DNA of 64,000 nt from Paraburkholderia sabiae (GCF_030412785.1 NZ_CP125298.1:186001-250000); one strand, 5' to 3'. Positions 24,689-33,447 are shown, numbered from the stretch's first letter. Notes: generated from the letters alone by a model not told the origin. Numbers and translations: made by a program.

Positions 24689-25171
24689 TCAGTGGGACAG
24701 GGTTTCGCGCACCTTCATCAGCGTGATGCCGAGCAGGTTCGCGCCACGCCAGTTCGCCTTGTCGAGAATCAGCGGGTCGCGCTCGCCCAGTCCCACGCCC
24801 CAGATGCGGTCGTATGGACTGGCTTCGACGAGTTCGGTCGATGCCGTCGCCAGAAGCAGCGAGCGCAATCCCGGGTTCTGGGCAAACTTCTCCCGGCACC
24901 CGACATAGACGATCGACTCGCGCTTGCCTTGCCACGTCGCAAGGTCGAATCCTTTCACGCCCCGTCCGATCGCCTTCTGATCTTTGGGATGACGCGCCGC
25001 GAGAATTTCTGCCGCTGCATTGTCATCGCCAAACAGCTTGGCTTTGGAAAACATCATGAACTGTTCTACCGAGGTGAAGTCCACGCCGTGATAGCTGAAC
25101 CGGCACGGATGCCAGTTGCTCAGCGCGTCATCAGCGCCGAAAAATAGCGTGAAGTTGTCTACCTTGCGCAT
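24689..25171 (-). CDS. NADAR-domain protein (YbiA family)
   Basis: A 160-residue protein with the family's typical blocks: SNWHPC, FTSVEQFMMFSKAKLF, the Lys/Asp region and WGVGLGERDP, WRGANLLG. Some family members cleave N-glycosidic bonds in riboflavin precursors; others remove ADP-ribose from guanine in nucleic acids. The position between a zinc-ribbon gene and sbcD favours a DNA-related role, which is inference. TAGGAG precedes the ATG. Confidence 0.85.
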   Translation of the reverse strand: MRKVDNFTLFFGADDALSNWHPCRFSYHGVDFTSVEQFMMFSKAKLFGDDNAAAEILAARHPKDQKAIGRGVKGFDLATWQGKRESIVYVGCREKFAQNPGLRSLLLATASTELVEASPYDRIWGVGLGERDPLILDKANWRGANLLGITLMKVRETLSH

Positions 25172-25183
25172 CGCTGAATGCTC

Positions 25184-25393
25184 CTAGAAGACTGTGATGC
25201 AGCCGTCACCCTCTCCCCAATTGATCTGCAGCTTCGCAGGCACGGGTTCGATAAACGAGGTGCTCATGCACTGCTGACATTGGACAACGATCCGCTGCGT
25301 TCGATCCGCAGTGAAGACCTTGAACAGGTCTCCACCACAGCCACCGCAACGCATCTCCTGCAGACCCGTAAGGGCGCTCAGATCGTTCGACAT
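25184..25393 (-). CDS. Small zinc-ribbon protein
   Basis: A 69-residue protein with CGGCGG at residues 16-21 and CQQC at about 39-42, spaced as in a zinc ribbon. Such domains usually contact nucleic acid or RNA polymerase. GGAG lies 9 bases before the ATG. It is the first gene of the unit that continues with NADAR and sbcD. Confidence 0.6.
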   Translation of the reverse strand: MSNDLSALTGLQEMRCGGCGGDLFKVFTADRTQRIVVQCQQCMSTSFIEPVPAKLQINWGEGDGCITVF

Positions 25394-25429
25394 AACGTTG
25401 ATACTCCATCAAGACAGGAAAATGATCCG

Positions 25430-25467
25430 CCGTCAGGCGGAAGAATTCGATGCGCAGGGATGCGCGG
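25430..25467 (-). promoter_or_regulatory. Shared 5' leader hairpin (copy 2)
   Basis: Minus strand: GCGCA-TCCC-TGCGC-ATCGA (25447-25467), matching the other copies with compensating stem changes. A second hairpin, CCGCC-TGAC-GGCGG, follows a few bases later, as in the copies at 27.6 and 48.1 kb. It leads the zinc ribbon-NADAR-sbcD unit. Confidence 0.5.
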
Positions 25468-25522
25468 TCGAAAACGCTTGAGCAAGTGCCGCTTGCTGAA
25501 GGGTTCTCGTTACGCGAAGGTG

Positions 25523-25556
25523 AAGAAAGGAACGACCAGCCCCGAAGGGGCCGGTC
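25523..25556 (-). terminator. Probable terminator after the Gp3-like gene
   Basis: Minus strand: GACCGGCCCC and GGGGCTGGTC form a 10-base stem with a TTC-type loop (25534-25556), followed by GTTCCTTTCTTC. The T tract is interrupted. Confidence 0.55.
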
Positions 25557-25561
25557 CAAGG

Positions 25562-26872
25562 TTAGACGTAGGTCTTTGCCTGCAAGATCTCGTCATCAAG
25601 CGCAGCGCGATCGTCGAGCGCTGCCGTGAGGCGTGCGTTCATCTGATCAACGTCTGCCGGTCTTTCCGCCCAGCCGCGCCCGAATCTGACGTGCGCGAAG
25701 CGGCGGAAATCCTGCTGGCGATCCGGCTGGCTGAGCCCCAGGCGGTTAAGCAGATCGGACATGCGGTGACGCTTGTCTTCAAGCGACTCGCCCTCTTCGG
25801 GCTCGCCACCACCGTCGGCACCTGCGGTGCTTGCGCCGACCGTTTCGCCCTGCATCTGCGCAATGGTCCCAGAGCCTGCCTCTGTCATGGCCTGCGACAG
25901 GACCTCGACATTGCCACCGCCTTCGATCAGGGCAACTGCACGGCTCGCCGCCTCGAGCGCTGGCTGCGGCTCATCGCCTGCATCCAGCAATGCCCCGAGA
26001 TCGATATCCGCATCGAGCACGGTTAGCATCTGCTTCTGACGCACCGGCTGCCCGTTGTCGTCGATCCGCGTGATGTCGAACTCCTTCTTCGACAGCCAGA
26101 AGCGCGTGCCGGTCAGCCTGCCTCGCGCGAGCGAGACGGTCTGCATGGCGGAATACGCTTTCTGCAGGACGTAAATCGAATTCGTTGGAAGTTCGATCAG
26201 CCCAAGGCCTTTCACGTCGGGGATCGCGAACACGAAGTTCGCGCTCAGATTGCACTTGCGCTCCTGATACTGCGGACACTCGTGCGGATCGCAGATTCCG
26301 TCGGGGATGTCGTCATCCTGACGCTGGATGACAAGACGACCACCGAAAGTCCGCCGCGCCCGCTTCGCACGCTCATCGCGCTCGACCGGTGCATACGTCT
26401 TGCAGTAGCGCTTGCCGTCACGGCCATACTCCGAGAAATACTGCCGTCCTGTCGTCGTATAGGCCGCCATCTGATTAGGCACATTACGCAGCCAGTCGTC
26501 GAAGGCGAACATCACCGGGAAGCGGTGCAGCTTGAGGCCGTCGCCACGATCCTCTCCGTAGAGCTTCAGAATTTCATCGGCGGTGTCAGGATTCGAGAAG
26601 TCCGACCGTCTGCAGGTGAAATGCGCGACGTTTCTCGGAATCAGCGCGTTGCGAAGATTCAGCTTCGATTCGATCACCTTTCCGATCGTCTCGTACGAGT
26701 CGCCGGCGGCCACCATTTCGTCGTACAGCTTCACGGCAGCCGGATTGCCCTGCGCGTTTCGTGTAAGAACCTTGATACCGGGCCGGATCTTGCCAATGAT
26801 CGGCGGTCGGATTGCGCGCTCTTCGACCAGACTGCGAGGCGCGTTGTCGAACATCTGGACGACTGCATTCAT
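25562..26872 (-). CDS. Gp3/RDF-like 'hydrolase or metal-binding' family protein
   Basis: A 436-residue protein of a family common on Burkholderia and Pseudomonas elements, named in databases as hydrolase or metal-binding protein and similar to phage recombination directionality factors of the Gp3 type. Blocks include IRPGIKVLTRN near the start, FTCRRSDFSNP, DDIPDGICDPHECPQY with CNLS (four Cys, likely zinc) and VLDADIDLGAL. The C-terminal 100 residues are acidic and Gly-rich. Its ATG overlaps the upstream stop as ATGA. The biochemical role is not known. Confidence 0.7.
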   Translation of the reverse strand: MNAVVQMFDNAPRSLVEERAIRPPIIGKIRPGIKVLTRNAQGNPAAVKLYDEMVAAGDSYETIGKVIESKLNLRNALIPRNVAHFTCRRSDFSNPDTADEILKLYGEDRGDGLKLHRFPVMFAFDDWLRNVPNQMAAYTTTGRQYFSEYGRDGKRYCKTYAPVERDERAKRARRTFGGRLVIQRQDDDIPDGICDPHECPQYQERKCNLSANFVFAIPDVKGLGLIELPTNSIYVLQKAYSAMQTVSLARGRLTGTRFWLSKKEFDITRIDDNGQPVRQKQMLTVLDADIDLGALLDAGDEPQPALEAASRAVALIEGGGNVEVLSQAMTEAGSGTIAQMQGETVGASTAGADGGGEPEEGESLEDKRHRMSDLLNRLGLSQPDRQQDFRRFAHVRFGRGWAERPADVDQMNARLTAALDDRAALDDEILQAKTYV

Positions 26873-27138
26873 GATGGTTTCATTGCGAGAAAAAAGATGG
26901 CGTTCGTCCGCAGCGTTTCGGCGTGAGATTCGATCTCGTGCGCCGCAGCGCTGCCTCGACGTTCGCTGACACGATGGATAAAGACGGAGCGCTCGGCGTC
27001 GCTGAACATCGCAACCGTCGCGGCCTCACAGCGGGAGCGCCAGGCTTCTGACGTGGTGTCGGAAACGCCACGCTCGTCGGCCAACTGATGCTTGATGGCC
27101 TCGGCGATGCGTTGATCGAGGCGGTCGGGTAACAACAT
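26869..27138 (-). CDS. Small helical protein of unknown function
   Basis: An 89-residue protein, mostly helical and charged (MLLPDRLDQRIAEAIKHQL...). GGAGG has ideal spacing to ATG 27138, so I start there and not at the upstream GTG (27144). It is coupled by ATGA to the Gp3-like gene. Confidence 0.6.
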   Translation of the reverse strand: MLLPDRLDQRIAEAIKHQLADERGVSDTTSEAWRSRCEAATVAMFSDAERSVFIHRVSERRGSAAAHEIESHAETLRTNAIFFLAMKPS

Positions 27139-27731
27139 AAACACCTCCAGTTGAGAAAGCCCATCGGAACCGATGGACGAAAAAAAAGCCCGCTCCGGGG
27201 AGGAGCGAGCTTCGTGGAATCAGGATAGATGAGACCTACGCGCCACGTCCCTTCTGGGGACGTGGCGAGCAGGGAGCGCCCGGAAACCGGAGCGCTCTGT
27301 CAGAGGACGTAAAGTCGTCCTCGCGCGGCATGGTCACGCCGCGCAACAGCCCTTTTCGGAAAATACATTCCGCCGCAGGAATCACGGATCAGCCAACTTC
27401 GATCGTTCTACCCAGATCAGGCTCTGGAGAGAGAACACCCGAAAACCCGGGTTCGAACGATGTACCGGCGCAAATGAATGCAGGCCAGGTACGAGTATCA
27501 CAGCTGAAATAGGGGAGTCAGTAGCTGGCAGACTCATCACAAGGAGATTTCCACGCCGGGAGCTATCCGGTCGGAGCATGCTCAGGAGCACGACTTGGAG
27601 AAAGTAGATGGACTCCAGGCTTGGAGTCGAGGTCGATGCGTCAGAGACGCGGGGTATGGATTGAAGTGTCAGGGCAATTTGCCCTCGCGTGCGCGCTAAA
27701 GCTCACAAATTTCATATAGCTTTTCGCGAGC
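27139..27731 (-). other. Long structured leader with six hairpins and a terminator
   Basis: A gene-free stretch. From the 5' side of the minus strand it has the palindrome GGGCAAATTGCCC, the shared leader hairpin GCGTC/GACGC-ATCGACC (27633-27652), a GACTCCA/TGGAGTC hairpin (27611-27628), then consecutive hairpins GCGCGGC/GCCGCGC, GAGGACG/CGTCCTC, a GAGCGC/GCGCTC stem and a perfect 11-base CGCCACGTCCC/GGGACGTGGCG. A terminator GCTCGCTCC/GGAGCGGGC plus eight T (27183-27212) follows, then CCATCGG/CCGATGG. It could be an attenuator or a separate small RNA. Confidence 0.6.
27183..27212 (-). terminator. Terminator inside the leader of the 26.9-27.1 kb unit
   Basis: The stem GCTCGCTCC/GGAGCGGGC is followed by TTTTTTTT, upstream of the first coding gene. 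It could end a leader RNA or act in attenuation. Confidence 0.7.
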
Positions 27732-27775
27732 TTGACAACACCTGATTCGATGAGAATGTGTGTGAGAGAACACAT
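27732..27775 (+). promoter_or_regulatory. Plus-strand promoter with a dyad
   Basis: TTGACA at 27732-27737 is a perfect -35 box. Seventeen bases later is AATGTG, a weak -10. The dyad ATGTGT-N8-ACACAT (27756-27775) covers the -10 and start region and could bind an activator or repressor. It drives the genes from 27.8 to 30.7 kb. Confidence 0.5.
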
Positions 27776-27791
27776 ACTTCCGAGAACAGTT

Positions 27792-28394
27792 ATGTCTGGC
27801 TTCGACACGGAAAAGCCCGAAGGGGCTGATCCAGAACGACTCATTCCCCCCGCGCCCTCAGAGCACGGCTCGACAGGGCTTCGTCCCATCAAGCGCCTCA
27901 CGAGCGATGATCGACTCGCCCGTATCAATCCCGAGACGCTGGCCAAAACCGAGTTGCACTATTACTCGGCATTCGCGCGGGAATTTGTCAGGTCGGACTA
28001 CAACTTCTGCGCCGCAAAAATGACGATCGCGCGCGGCGGCAAGCTTGTCGCGCTTGAAGCCGAGTTCCGCACCGCCGAGGCGTTCTTCCGCAAGGCCCTG
28101 GGCTGGGCGAATCGCATGCACGGCAGAAACGTCCGCCTGGACCCCGAAACGGTGACACTTGAAATCAAGCATCCGATGTCGGGTCGCCTCGTGCGTCTGC
28201 TGACGATCTACGACCACCTCTTCCTCAAGACAATGGAAGCGCTCGTAGCGCGCACTTTGATGATGCATGAGAGGAAAGCTGCGCTCGATAGCGCGGAAGC
28301 ACGGATCAAGCAGATTCCCTTCCTATGCATCCCGGATAACGATCGCTACGCGCCCGAAGGCGTTCTCCTGCCCGACGCAACTGAGGCCCATTAA
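27792..28394 (+). CDS. Protein of unknown function
   Basis: A 200-residue soluble protein. A disordered N-terminal 30 residues (rich in Pro, Glu) precedes a helical domain with conserved-looking ETLAKTELHYYSAFAREFV and LVRLLTIYDHLFLKTMEAL blocks. The frame runs back into the promoter, so I start at ATG 27792. It may belong to the group of conjugation-associated proteins of ICEs, but I cannot name the family. Confidence 0.55.
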   Translation: MSGFDTEKPEGADPERLIPPAPSEHGSTGLRPIKRLTSDDRLARINPETLAKTELHYYSAFAREFVRSDYNFCAAKMTIARGGKLVALEAEFRTAEAFFRKALGWANRMHGRNVRLDPETVTLEIKHPMSGRLVRLLTIYDHLFLKTMEALVARTLMMHERKAALDSAEARIKQIPFLCIPDNDRYAPEGVLLPDATEAH

Positions 28395-28468
28395 GCGGGG
28401 CGCCGCGTCGGCTTGACATTGCATGGCGCGTGTCAGGCTGTATCCAGACAACGAGAAGAGGCTCTTTA

Positions 28469-29377
28469 ATGGACATTCGAGAAATCCAGCGTCTGCATGC
28501 GCAGTTCGCGCCCGACTCGATGGTGATCGACCTTCCCCGGCAGATCGCCGCGCTGCCCGCACCGGGCGACTTCTCGGAAGGAGCGCGCCAATCTCCGCTC
28601 GCGCGAATCGGGCAAGCGCCAGAGCACTTCGCGCGCGCGAAATGGGCAAAGGCGGGTCCGCTTGCGCGCGGCGCAGCCATCGCCGTGGCTGCGGCCGCAG
28701 TTCTCGGCATGGCAGGTATGGGCGCGGCATCGCTCTACACCACTTACCGCGCCAACCACCACGATCCCGCCGTTGTGGCTCAGCCTGAAAAACAGACAGC
28801 GTCGAAGACGCCCGCCGCCGAGGCGAAGCCAGCGCCCGCTTTTGCTGATATCGACGCGACGCCCGCGCATCCCGTTAGTGCAGCGCCGACGCTGAGCGCA
28901 AGCGATTTCGCGTCGGCAGGTTCGCTGGGCCTCACGGCGGATCAGTTCAGGAATTCGCTGAAGACAACGCCTCGCAACGCCGGTCCTTCCGCCGCACCGG
29001 CAATGACCACCGAAGCGCAACGGGCCGCGGCATCCCCGATCCATCGGGAATCGACCCGGCGCGACTCGCCCGCTTCCGCTGCTTCAACAAGCGCCACTTC
29101 GCAGCAGCAACAGGCAGCCGCAACAGTCGCGGCCCCGGCGCCGGCGGCTCCCGCGCCTGAGCGCGCAAAGGCCGAGACGAAACAGACGCCGCCGGCCGCC
29201 GTAGCCCCACAGGCTCCCGCGATCGCAACGCAACCCGCTGTAACTGATAAACCCACGCACCCGGTACACCGGCATATCTCACGTCCGCGCCCCGAGGCTG
29301 CTGACACGGAAACGACCACTGCACCCAAGCCCGCAGCCGCGAACCGCGCTGGCTCCGCTGAAGTGCAAATGTTCTAG
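28469..29377 (+). CDS. Ala/Pro-rich membrane protein of unknown function
   Basis: A 302-residue protein with a cytoplasmic N-terminal segment, one transmembrane helix at about 65-85 (GAAIAVAAAAVLGMAGMG) and a long Ala/Pro/Thr-rich outer part that is probably disordered. The shape is like TonB- or SPOR-type periplasm-spanning proteins. Its neighbour is a bactofilin, so a role at the cell envelope is plausible. Confidence 0.55.
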   Translation: MDIREIQRLHAQFAPDSMVIDLPRQIAALPAPGDFSEGARQSPLARIGQAPEHFARAKWAKAGPLARGAAIAVAAAAVLGMAGMGAASLYTTYRANHHDPAVVAQPEKQTASKTPAAEAKPAPAFADIDATPAHPVSAAPTLSASDFASAGSLGLTADQFRNSLKTTPRNAGPSAAPAMTTEAQRAAASPIHRESTRRDSPASAASTSATSQQQQAAATVAAPAPAAPAPERAKAETKQTPPAAVAPQAPAIATQPAVTDKPTHPVHRHISRPRPEAADTETTTAPKPAAANRAGSAEVQMF

Positions 29378-29390
29378 GACGCCCTCTGAC

Positions 29391-29867
29391 ATGAAAACGG
29401 AACTCAACATCACCCTTATCTCGCCCGGCTGCACGATCACGGGCGATATGATTGTTGACCATGGCGTCAGTTGTTTCGGTCTGCTCGATGGCGGCATCGT
29501 CTCGACGCAAGGTCTGCTGCACGTGGGCAGCGGTGGCCTCGTCAAGGGTACGGCGCAGGGGGAGCACGTCCGTATCGATGGCCGTGTCGACGGCAACGTA
29601 CATGCACGCGGCTCGCTGGAGATCAACGGTCAGGTGACAGGCGACATCCTGTACTGCGGCACGATCCGGCTCGGACCGAATGCCGCGCTCAACGGCGCGC
29701 TCAAGCGCGTGCCGCGCATGCTGACTATCGAGGCGGAACCCATCAGCCTGGCAGGCGAACAGATGCCGGAAGTTTCGGCGCCTGCCCAAGGTCAGCAGGT
29801 CGAGACACCATCGGCGACGGAGCGACCGGAATCGAACGTGACCGAGTTCGCACGCGTTAAGGCCTGA
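29391..29867 (+). CDS. Bactofilin (polymer-forming cytoskeletal protein)
   Basis: A 158-residue protein of the DUF583/bactofilin family. Short repeating beta-helix turns (GCTITGDMIVDHG, GLVKGTAQGEHVRIDGRVDG in part, LEINGQVTGDI) cover residues 10-110; the tail is acidic and disordered. Bactofilins polymerise without nucleotide and position proteins at membranes. On a conjugative element it might scaffold transfer or partition components together with the membrane protein just upstream. Confidence 0.8.
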   Translation: MKTELNITLISPGCTITGDMIVDHGVSCFGLLDGGIVSTQGLLHVGSGGLVKGTAQGEHVRIDGRVDGNVHARGSLEINGQVTGDILYCGTIRLGPNAALNGALKRVPRMLTIEAEPISLAGEQMPEVSAPAQGQQVETPSATERPESNVTEFARVKA

Positions 29868-29886
29868 TCCCTCGACCGTCAAATCC

Positions 29887-30183
29887 ATGGCCTCCGGACC
29901 TGCCTTTCCCGCGCGAGACTGGGAATCCGCCGCACAGGAAGCGGCGTTCGAAGGCCTTTGCTTTTGCATGGTTAGCGATGGTCGCTTCGTAAACCGTGAT
30001 GCAATGCCCGACGGCACGCCCCACCGCAACCGCTTCTCGCTCCCACGGAAATTTTTTGCCAGACACGGAGCACGGGAGCGCGCAGAACTGATGAACCATC
30101 CCGACATTAAACCCGAACAGAGCGCGACGCAGTTGACTGAAGCTGCCGAGCGGATCGCCCTCCACATCGTTGACCAAAGATGA
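29887..30183 (+). CDS. Protein of unknown function
   Basis: A 98-residue soluble protein, mixed charge, with two Cys near residue 26. It has no strong ribosome site and overlaps the next gene by ATGA, which supports it as coding. No family was recognised. Confidence 0.5.
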   Translation: MASGPAFPARDWESAAQEAAFEGLCFCMVSDGRFVNRDAMPDGTPHRNRFSLPRKFFARHGARERAELMNHPDIKPEQSATQLTEAAERIALHIVDQR

Positions 30184-30698
30184 CCATGAACATCCTTCGC
30201 AAGACCCTTTTCGCGACCACGGTCGCCGGCGCAATGATTGCCGGCGCGCATGCTGCGACGACTATCGAGGTGCTGGACGTCTCGTGGTACAAGGACGGAA
30301 AGTTGATCGACGGCGCCCGCCATACCCTGAGCGGCGACGGCATGCCACCCCAACCCGTTTTCAAGCAACGCGGCCAACAGGTCGGATACCTGCAATGCAC
30401 CCGGACGGCGATTCAGATCGACCGTCGCGTCAAGACTGCATTCGTCGGCCGGTCGCTGGCAGTCACACCTGTAACGTTCGACGGCGATAAGGCGAATCTC
30501 ATGATCTCCGCGATGGACACCGAGCTCACGGGCAAGCACGAGATCGGAACTGCCGACTGCGTCTCGGAGGTCCTAGATGTCAGCGGATACTCTCAATCGG
30601 ACATTGCAGTCGACGTCGCCGACGGCAAGACGGTCGACGTTCCGTTGAGCGACCCGCATTACCAGCTGAAAGTCAGCCTGCATCACGAGATGCTCTAA
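30180..30698 (+). CDS. Periplasmic protein of unknown function
   Basis: A 172-residue protein with a signal peptide (LFATTVAGAMIAGAHA). The mature part is beta-rich with two Cys (about 73 and 127) that could form a disulphide. The start is in an ATGA overlap; ATG 30186 is an alternative. It is the last gene of the plus-strand unit. Confidence 0.6.
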   Translation: MTMNILRKTLFATTVAGAMIAGAHAATTIEVLDVSWYKDGKLIDGARHTLSGDGMPPQPVFKQRGQQVGYLQCTRTAIQIDRRVKTAFVGRSLAVTPVTFDGDKANLMISAMDTELTGKHEIGTADCVSEVLDVSGYSQSDIAVDVADGKTVDVPLSDPHYQLKVSLHHEML

Positions 30699-30781
30699 TT
30701 TCCGGAACGCCTGTCGTGCAATACATCGAATCAGGGTTTATCCTTAACCCGTTTCCTCTGTGTCTCCTCCGACATGGATTC

Positions 30782-30809
30782 AGCCCTCCGAGTGCGGGCT
30801 TTTTCTTTT
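30782..30809 (+). terminator. Terminator of the 27.8-30.7 kb operon
   Basis: AGCCC pairs with GGGCT (30782-30786 and 30796-30800), followed by TTTTTCTTTT. The stem is short but the T tract is strong. Confidence 0.6.
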
Positions 30810-30822
30810 GTGGCTCGCCAAA

Positions 30823-30852
30823 TGAAAAAGAGAGCCAACCAAACGGTGGCTC
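30823..30852 (-). terminator. Terminator after the UvrD-like helicase
   Basis: GAGCCACC pairs with GGTTGGCTC (30832-30852) with CTTTTTC on the minus strand. It can also work weakly in the other direction. Confidence 0.65.
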
Positions 30853-30881
30853 CCTTTCTTCGGGCAGGCGCGACGCGACCG

Positions 30882-32606
30882 CTAGGCGGCCTGCTGGAGT
30901 GCCTCAACCTGCGCTTCCGTCACAAACCGCGACGCGAAGTTCTTCGAAGTGCCGGAAATCATCAGCGTCTCCCTCGCGCGCGTCATGGCCACATAGAACA
31001 GGCGACGCTCCTCCGGCTCCGTTGACTTGGCATCAGGCACGACGCTCTCCTCTGATCGCGCAATCCACACGTGATCCCATTCGAGGCCTTTCGAGCTATG
31101 CATGGTTGTCAGGATGAGCGCGCCGGGCGTCGGCTCATTGTTGTTCTGTCGAAGGAACAGCAGCCGGTCTGCAAGCGTGCCCGTAAGCCGCGTCAGGACG
31201 TCGTAGGTCGCCTGAATCGTGCGAATCGCACTTTCCTTCCTGGCATACTTCAGCATCCACTCGTTCACGCCTTCCAGCACCAACGAGTAAAACTTGCGGT
31301 CGCACAGTCCGCGCCACTCGGCAAGCCGTTTCATGAATTCGCGGTAATTGGTTGCTACTTCTTCCGGCAAGCCAAGCTCAACCAGTTCCGCGCGCGGCTT
31401 CTGGATCAGTTCGGCTCCCATGCTTGCATGCAACGAGCGCAGCTGCTCGGCACTCAAGCCCATGTGGGCGAGCACGGCGTCCAGGCCGGTTTCCTTCACG
31501 CGCTCGACGATCTCAAGCAGATTGCACATCAGCGCGCCCTCAGGGCGGCTCAGGACGGACGCGCCCGACGCGCGGTAGTACTTCACGCCGTGCGAGCGAC
31601 AGACGGCTTCCAGCGGGTCGAGAATACGGTTGGTGCGCGCAAGGATCGCGCAGCTTTTGCCCTTGGCGAGCAACGGCGCGAGCGCCTCAACGGCTGACGT
31701 CGCCTCCACATACTCGTCCGCATGCCTTGACGCGAGCACGCTGCCGCCGGGTCCCTTCTCCGCGCGCAGTACTTTCGAGATCCGGTCGACATTGTTGCGG
31801 ATGACACGGTCTGCGGCGGCCAGAATCTCGGAGCGGCACCTATAGTTGCTCCCGAGGACGACAGGTTTCGCGTCAAACTCCTTGATGAACGATTCCATGC
31901 CCCGGTAGCCGAGCGCCTCGCGGAACGCGTAGATACTCTGGTCGTCATCGCCAACGACCGTGACGATCGATCCCGCTTTCGCATGAAGCTCGATCCAGCG
32001 GTATTGCAGCGGATCGGTGTCCTGGAACTCGTCGACGAGCAGATAGGTGAAGGGGTAAGGCAGTATGGTGCCGTTTTGCATGCCCTCGACCGCGAGCCGG
32101 AGCATGTCCTGAAAATCGATCTTGCCGTTTCGCGCGAGCGCTTCCTGATAGGCGTGATAAAGCTGCCCGTCTGCACTTTTCGAGTCGCACTGGCCGAAAT
32201 TGGTCTTGATCTTTTCGATCGTTGGGATGACGTCTTCTGCCTTCCCGTCCAAACCGAGATCCTGCATCACCCGAATCAGCAGACCGAGTCGGTCGCCGTC
32301 GCTCGCGATATCGAGCGGACGGGCTCCGGGCCGCTGAAGTTGCTTGTAGGCGAGAGAGTGAAACGTGCCCGCGATCAGGCGCTTCTTCACGGCCTTTCCA
32401 GCGACCGCAAGAATCCGCTCTCGCAGTTCGATGGCGGCGTCCTTGGAAAAGGTCACCGCTCCGACCATTGACGCATTCTCCTGCAGCAGGAGCGCGGCTT
32501 TCATGGCGATCGTCTTTGTCTTGCCCGCGCCGGGGCAGGCAATCGCCACGCAGTTCTGGCGCAACTGGGCGACTTCCCGCTGCTGGGGGTTCAATTCGTC
32601 CAGCAT
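30882..32606 (-). CDS. UvrD/Rep-family superfamily 1 DNA helicase
   Basis: A 574-residue SF1A helicase. Motifs in order: ACPGAGKT (Walker A, 24-31), a TFSKDAA region, TFHSLAY, LLVDEFQDTD (motif II, about 192-201), GDDDQSIYAFR, SNYRC, TMHSSKGLEWDHVW (motif V) and YVAMTRAR (motif VI). It is shorter than UvrD because the C-terminal tail is missing. It should unwind DNA 3' to 5' in repair or element replication, and is likely paired with the coiled-coil protein encoded 10 bases upstream. Confidence 0.88.
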   Translation of the reverse strand: MLDELNPQQREVAQLRQNCVAIACPGAGKTKTIAMKAALLLQENASMVGAVTFSKDAAIELRERILAVAGKAVKKRLIAGTFHSLAYKQLQRPGARPLDIASDGDRLGLLIRVMQDLGLDGKAEDVIPTIEKIKTNFGQCDSKSADGQLYHAYQEALARNGKIDFQDMLRLAVEGMQNGTILPYPFTYLLVDEFQDTDPLQYRWIELHAKAGSIVTVVGDDDQSIYAFREALGYRGMESFIKEFDAKPVVLGSNYRCRSEILAAADRVIRNNVDRISKVLRAEKGPGGSVLASRHADEYVEATSAVEALAPLLAKGKSCAILARTNRILDPLEAVCRSHGVKYYRASGASVLSRPEGALMCNLLEIVERVKETGLDAVLAHMGLSAEQLRSLHASMGAELIQKPRAELVELGLPEEVATNYREFMKRLAEWRGLCDRKFYSLVLEGVNEWMLKYARKESAIRTIQATYDVLTRLTGTLADRLLFLRQNNNEPTPGALILTTMHSSKGLEWDHVWIARSEESVVPDAKSTEPEERRLFYVAMTRARETLMISGTSKNFASRFVTEAQVEALQQAA

Positions 32607-32616
32607 GCCGCCCTCC

Positions 32617-33447
32617 TTAAAGGCCGCGAACCGTCGTCATCAGGCGCAGGTGCGTCATGTAACCGCGCACGCCCAGCGGATTGACCTTCTTCAGAAAGCG
32701 CACCGTTTCGTCGTCCACATCCGACTGGTCCCGAATGCCGTTCCAGACCATGAAGTCGAAGTGATCCATCGCGTGGTCAAACTTCGTGATGGCCGTCAGC
32801 ACGCGCATCGAAAAGCGCGAATACACCTCCACCTGCATATCGAGCGCGGGCATCGGGATCGACGGCTCGAAAACAAATTCGCCAGCCTGGCGAAGCTCGG
32901 CCTCTTTCTGCTGACGGTAGCCTTCCGTGACGCGCGTCACTTCCTCGACGTGCGCCTCGATGGCGTCGATCTGCTTGTCGAAAAACTTGTTCACGGACTT
33001 TTTGTCTTCCACGCCGAAGGTCGAATCGCCAAAGCGCTGCATGTTGACGCTCATGCGATTCAGGTACGGCCACCATTGTTCAAACAACGGCTTCAGACGC
33101 GTGTGATTCAGACGGACGTGGGCCGGCACCACCGCGGCGCCGGAGAGTTGACGCTCCATCAACTGGCGGCCGATCTCACGCCGGCGCTTGATGATTGCAA
33201 TGCGATCGCTCGCTGGCAGATCACGAAACAGCTTGCGCGTCTTCGCAACCTCCGCGAGCTTGAGGTTCGCCTCATCGCTGGAAATAACGCCTTCCTTGTG
33301 CAGGCGGTCGGCGTCGGCTTCCATCTGGTTAAGTTCCAGCTCGACGTCGGCTTGGCCTTCGACATCCGCGCTTGCGTGCGCGTCGGACGGAACTGCGGAA
33401 TTCACAGCCAGCGTTTTTTCCAGATCGGTTTCTGCCACAGCGCTCAT
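32617..33447 (-). CDS. Helical protein of unknown function
   Basis: A 276-residue helical protein with a disordered first 35 residues. Blocks such as KLFRDLPASDRIAIIKRRRE, MSVNMQRFGDST and FDHAMDHFDFMVWNGIRDQS look highly constrained. I start at ATG 33447 (GGAGAGG). It belongs with the helicase in one operon. Distant similarity to plasmid conjugation regulators is possible, but I cannot confirm it. Confidence 0.6.
   Translation of the reverse strand: MSAVAETDLEKTLAVNSAVPSDAHASADVEGQADVELELNQMEADADRLHKEGVISSDEANLKLAEVAKTRKLFRDLPASDRIAIIKRRREIGRQLMERQLSGAAVVPAHVRLNHTRLKPLFEQWWPYLNRMSVNMQRFGDSTFGVEDKKSVNKFFDKQIDAIEAHVEEVTRVTEGYRQQKEAELRQAGEFVFEPSIPMPALDMQVEVYSRFSMRVLTAITKFDHAMDHFDFMVWNGIRDQSDVDDETVRFLKKVNPLGVRGYMTHLRLMTTVRGL

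Noticed and set aside
29850..29862. A third copy of ACGCGTTAAGGCC at the end of the bactofilin gene
   Set aside because: It matches 13 bases of the shared promoter block but lies inside coding sequence with no minus-strand gene to drive and lacks the rest of the block.
28947..30539. A 530-codon minus-strand frame
   Set aside because: It lies antisense to the membrane protein, bactofilin and two further plus-strand genes with good family or signal-peptide evidence; its translation is Arg-rich and has no domain.
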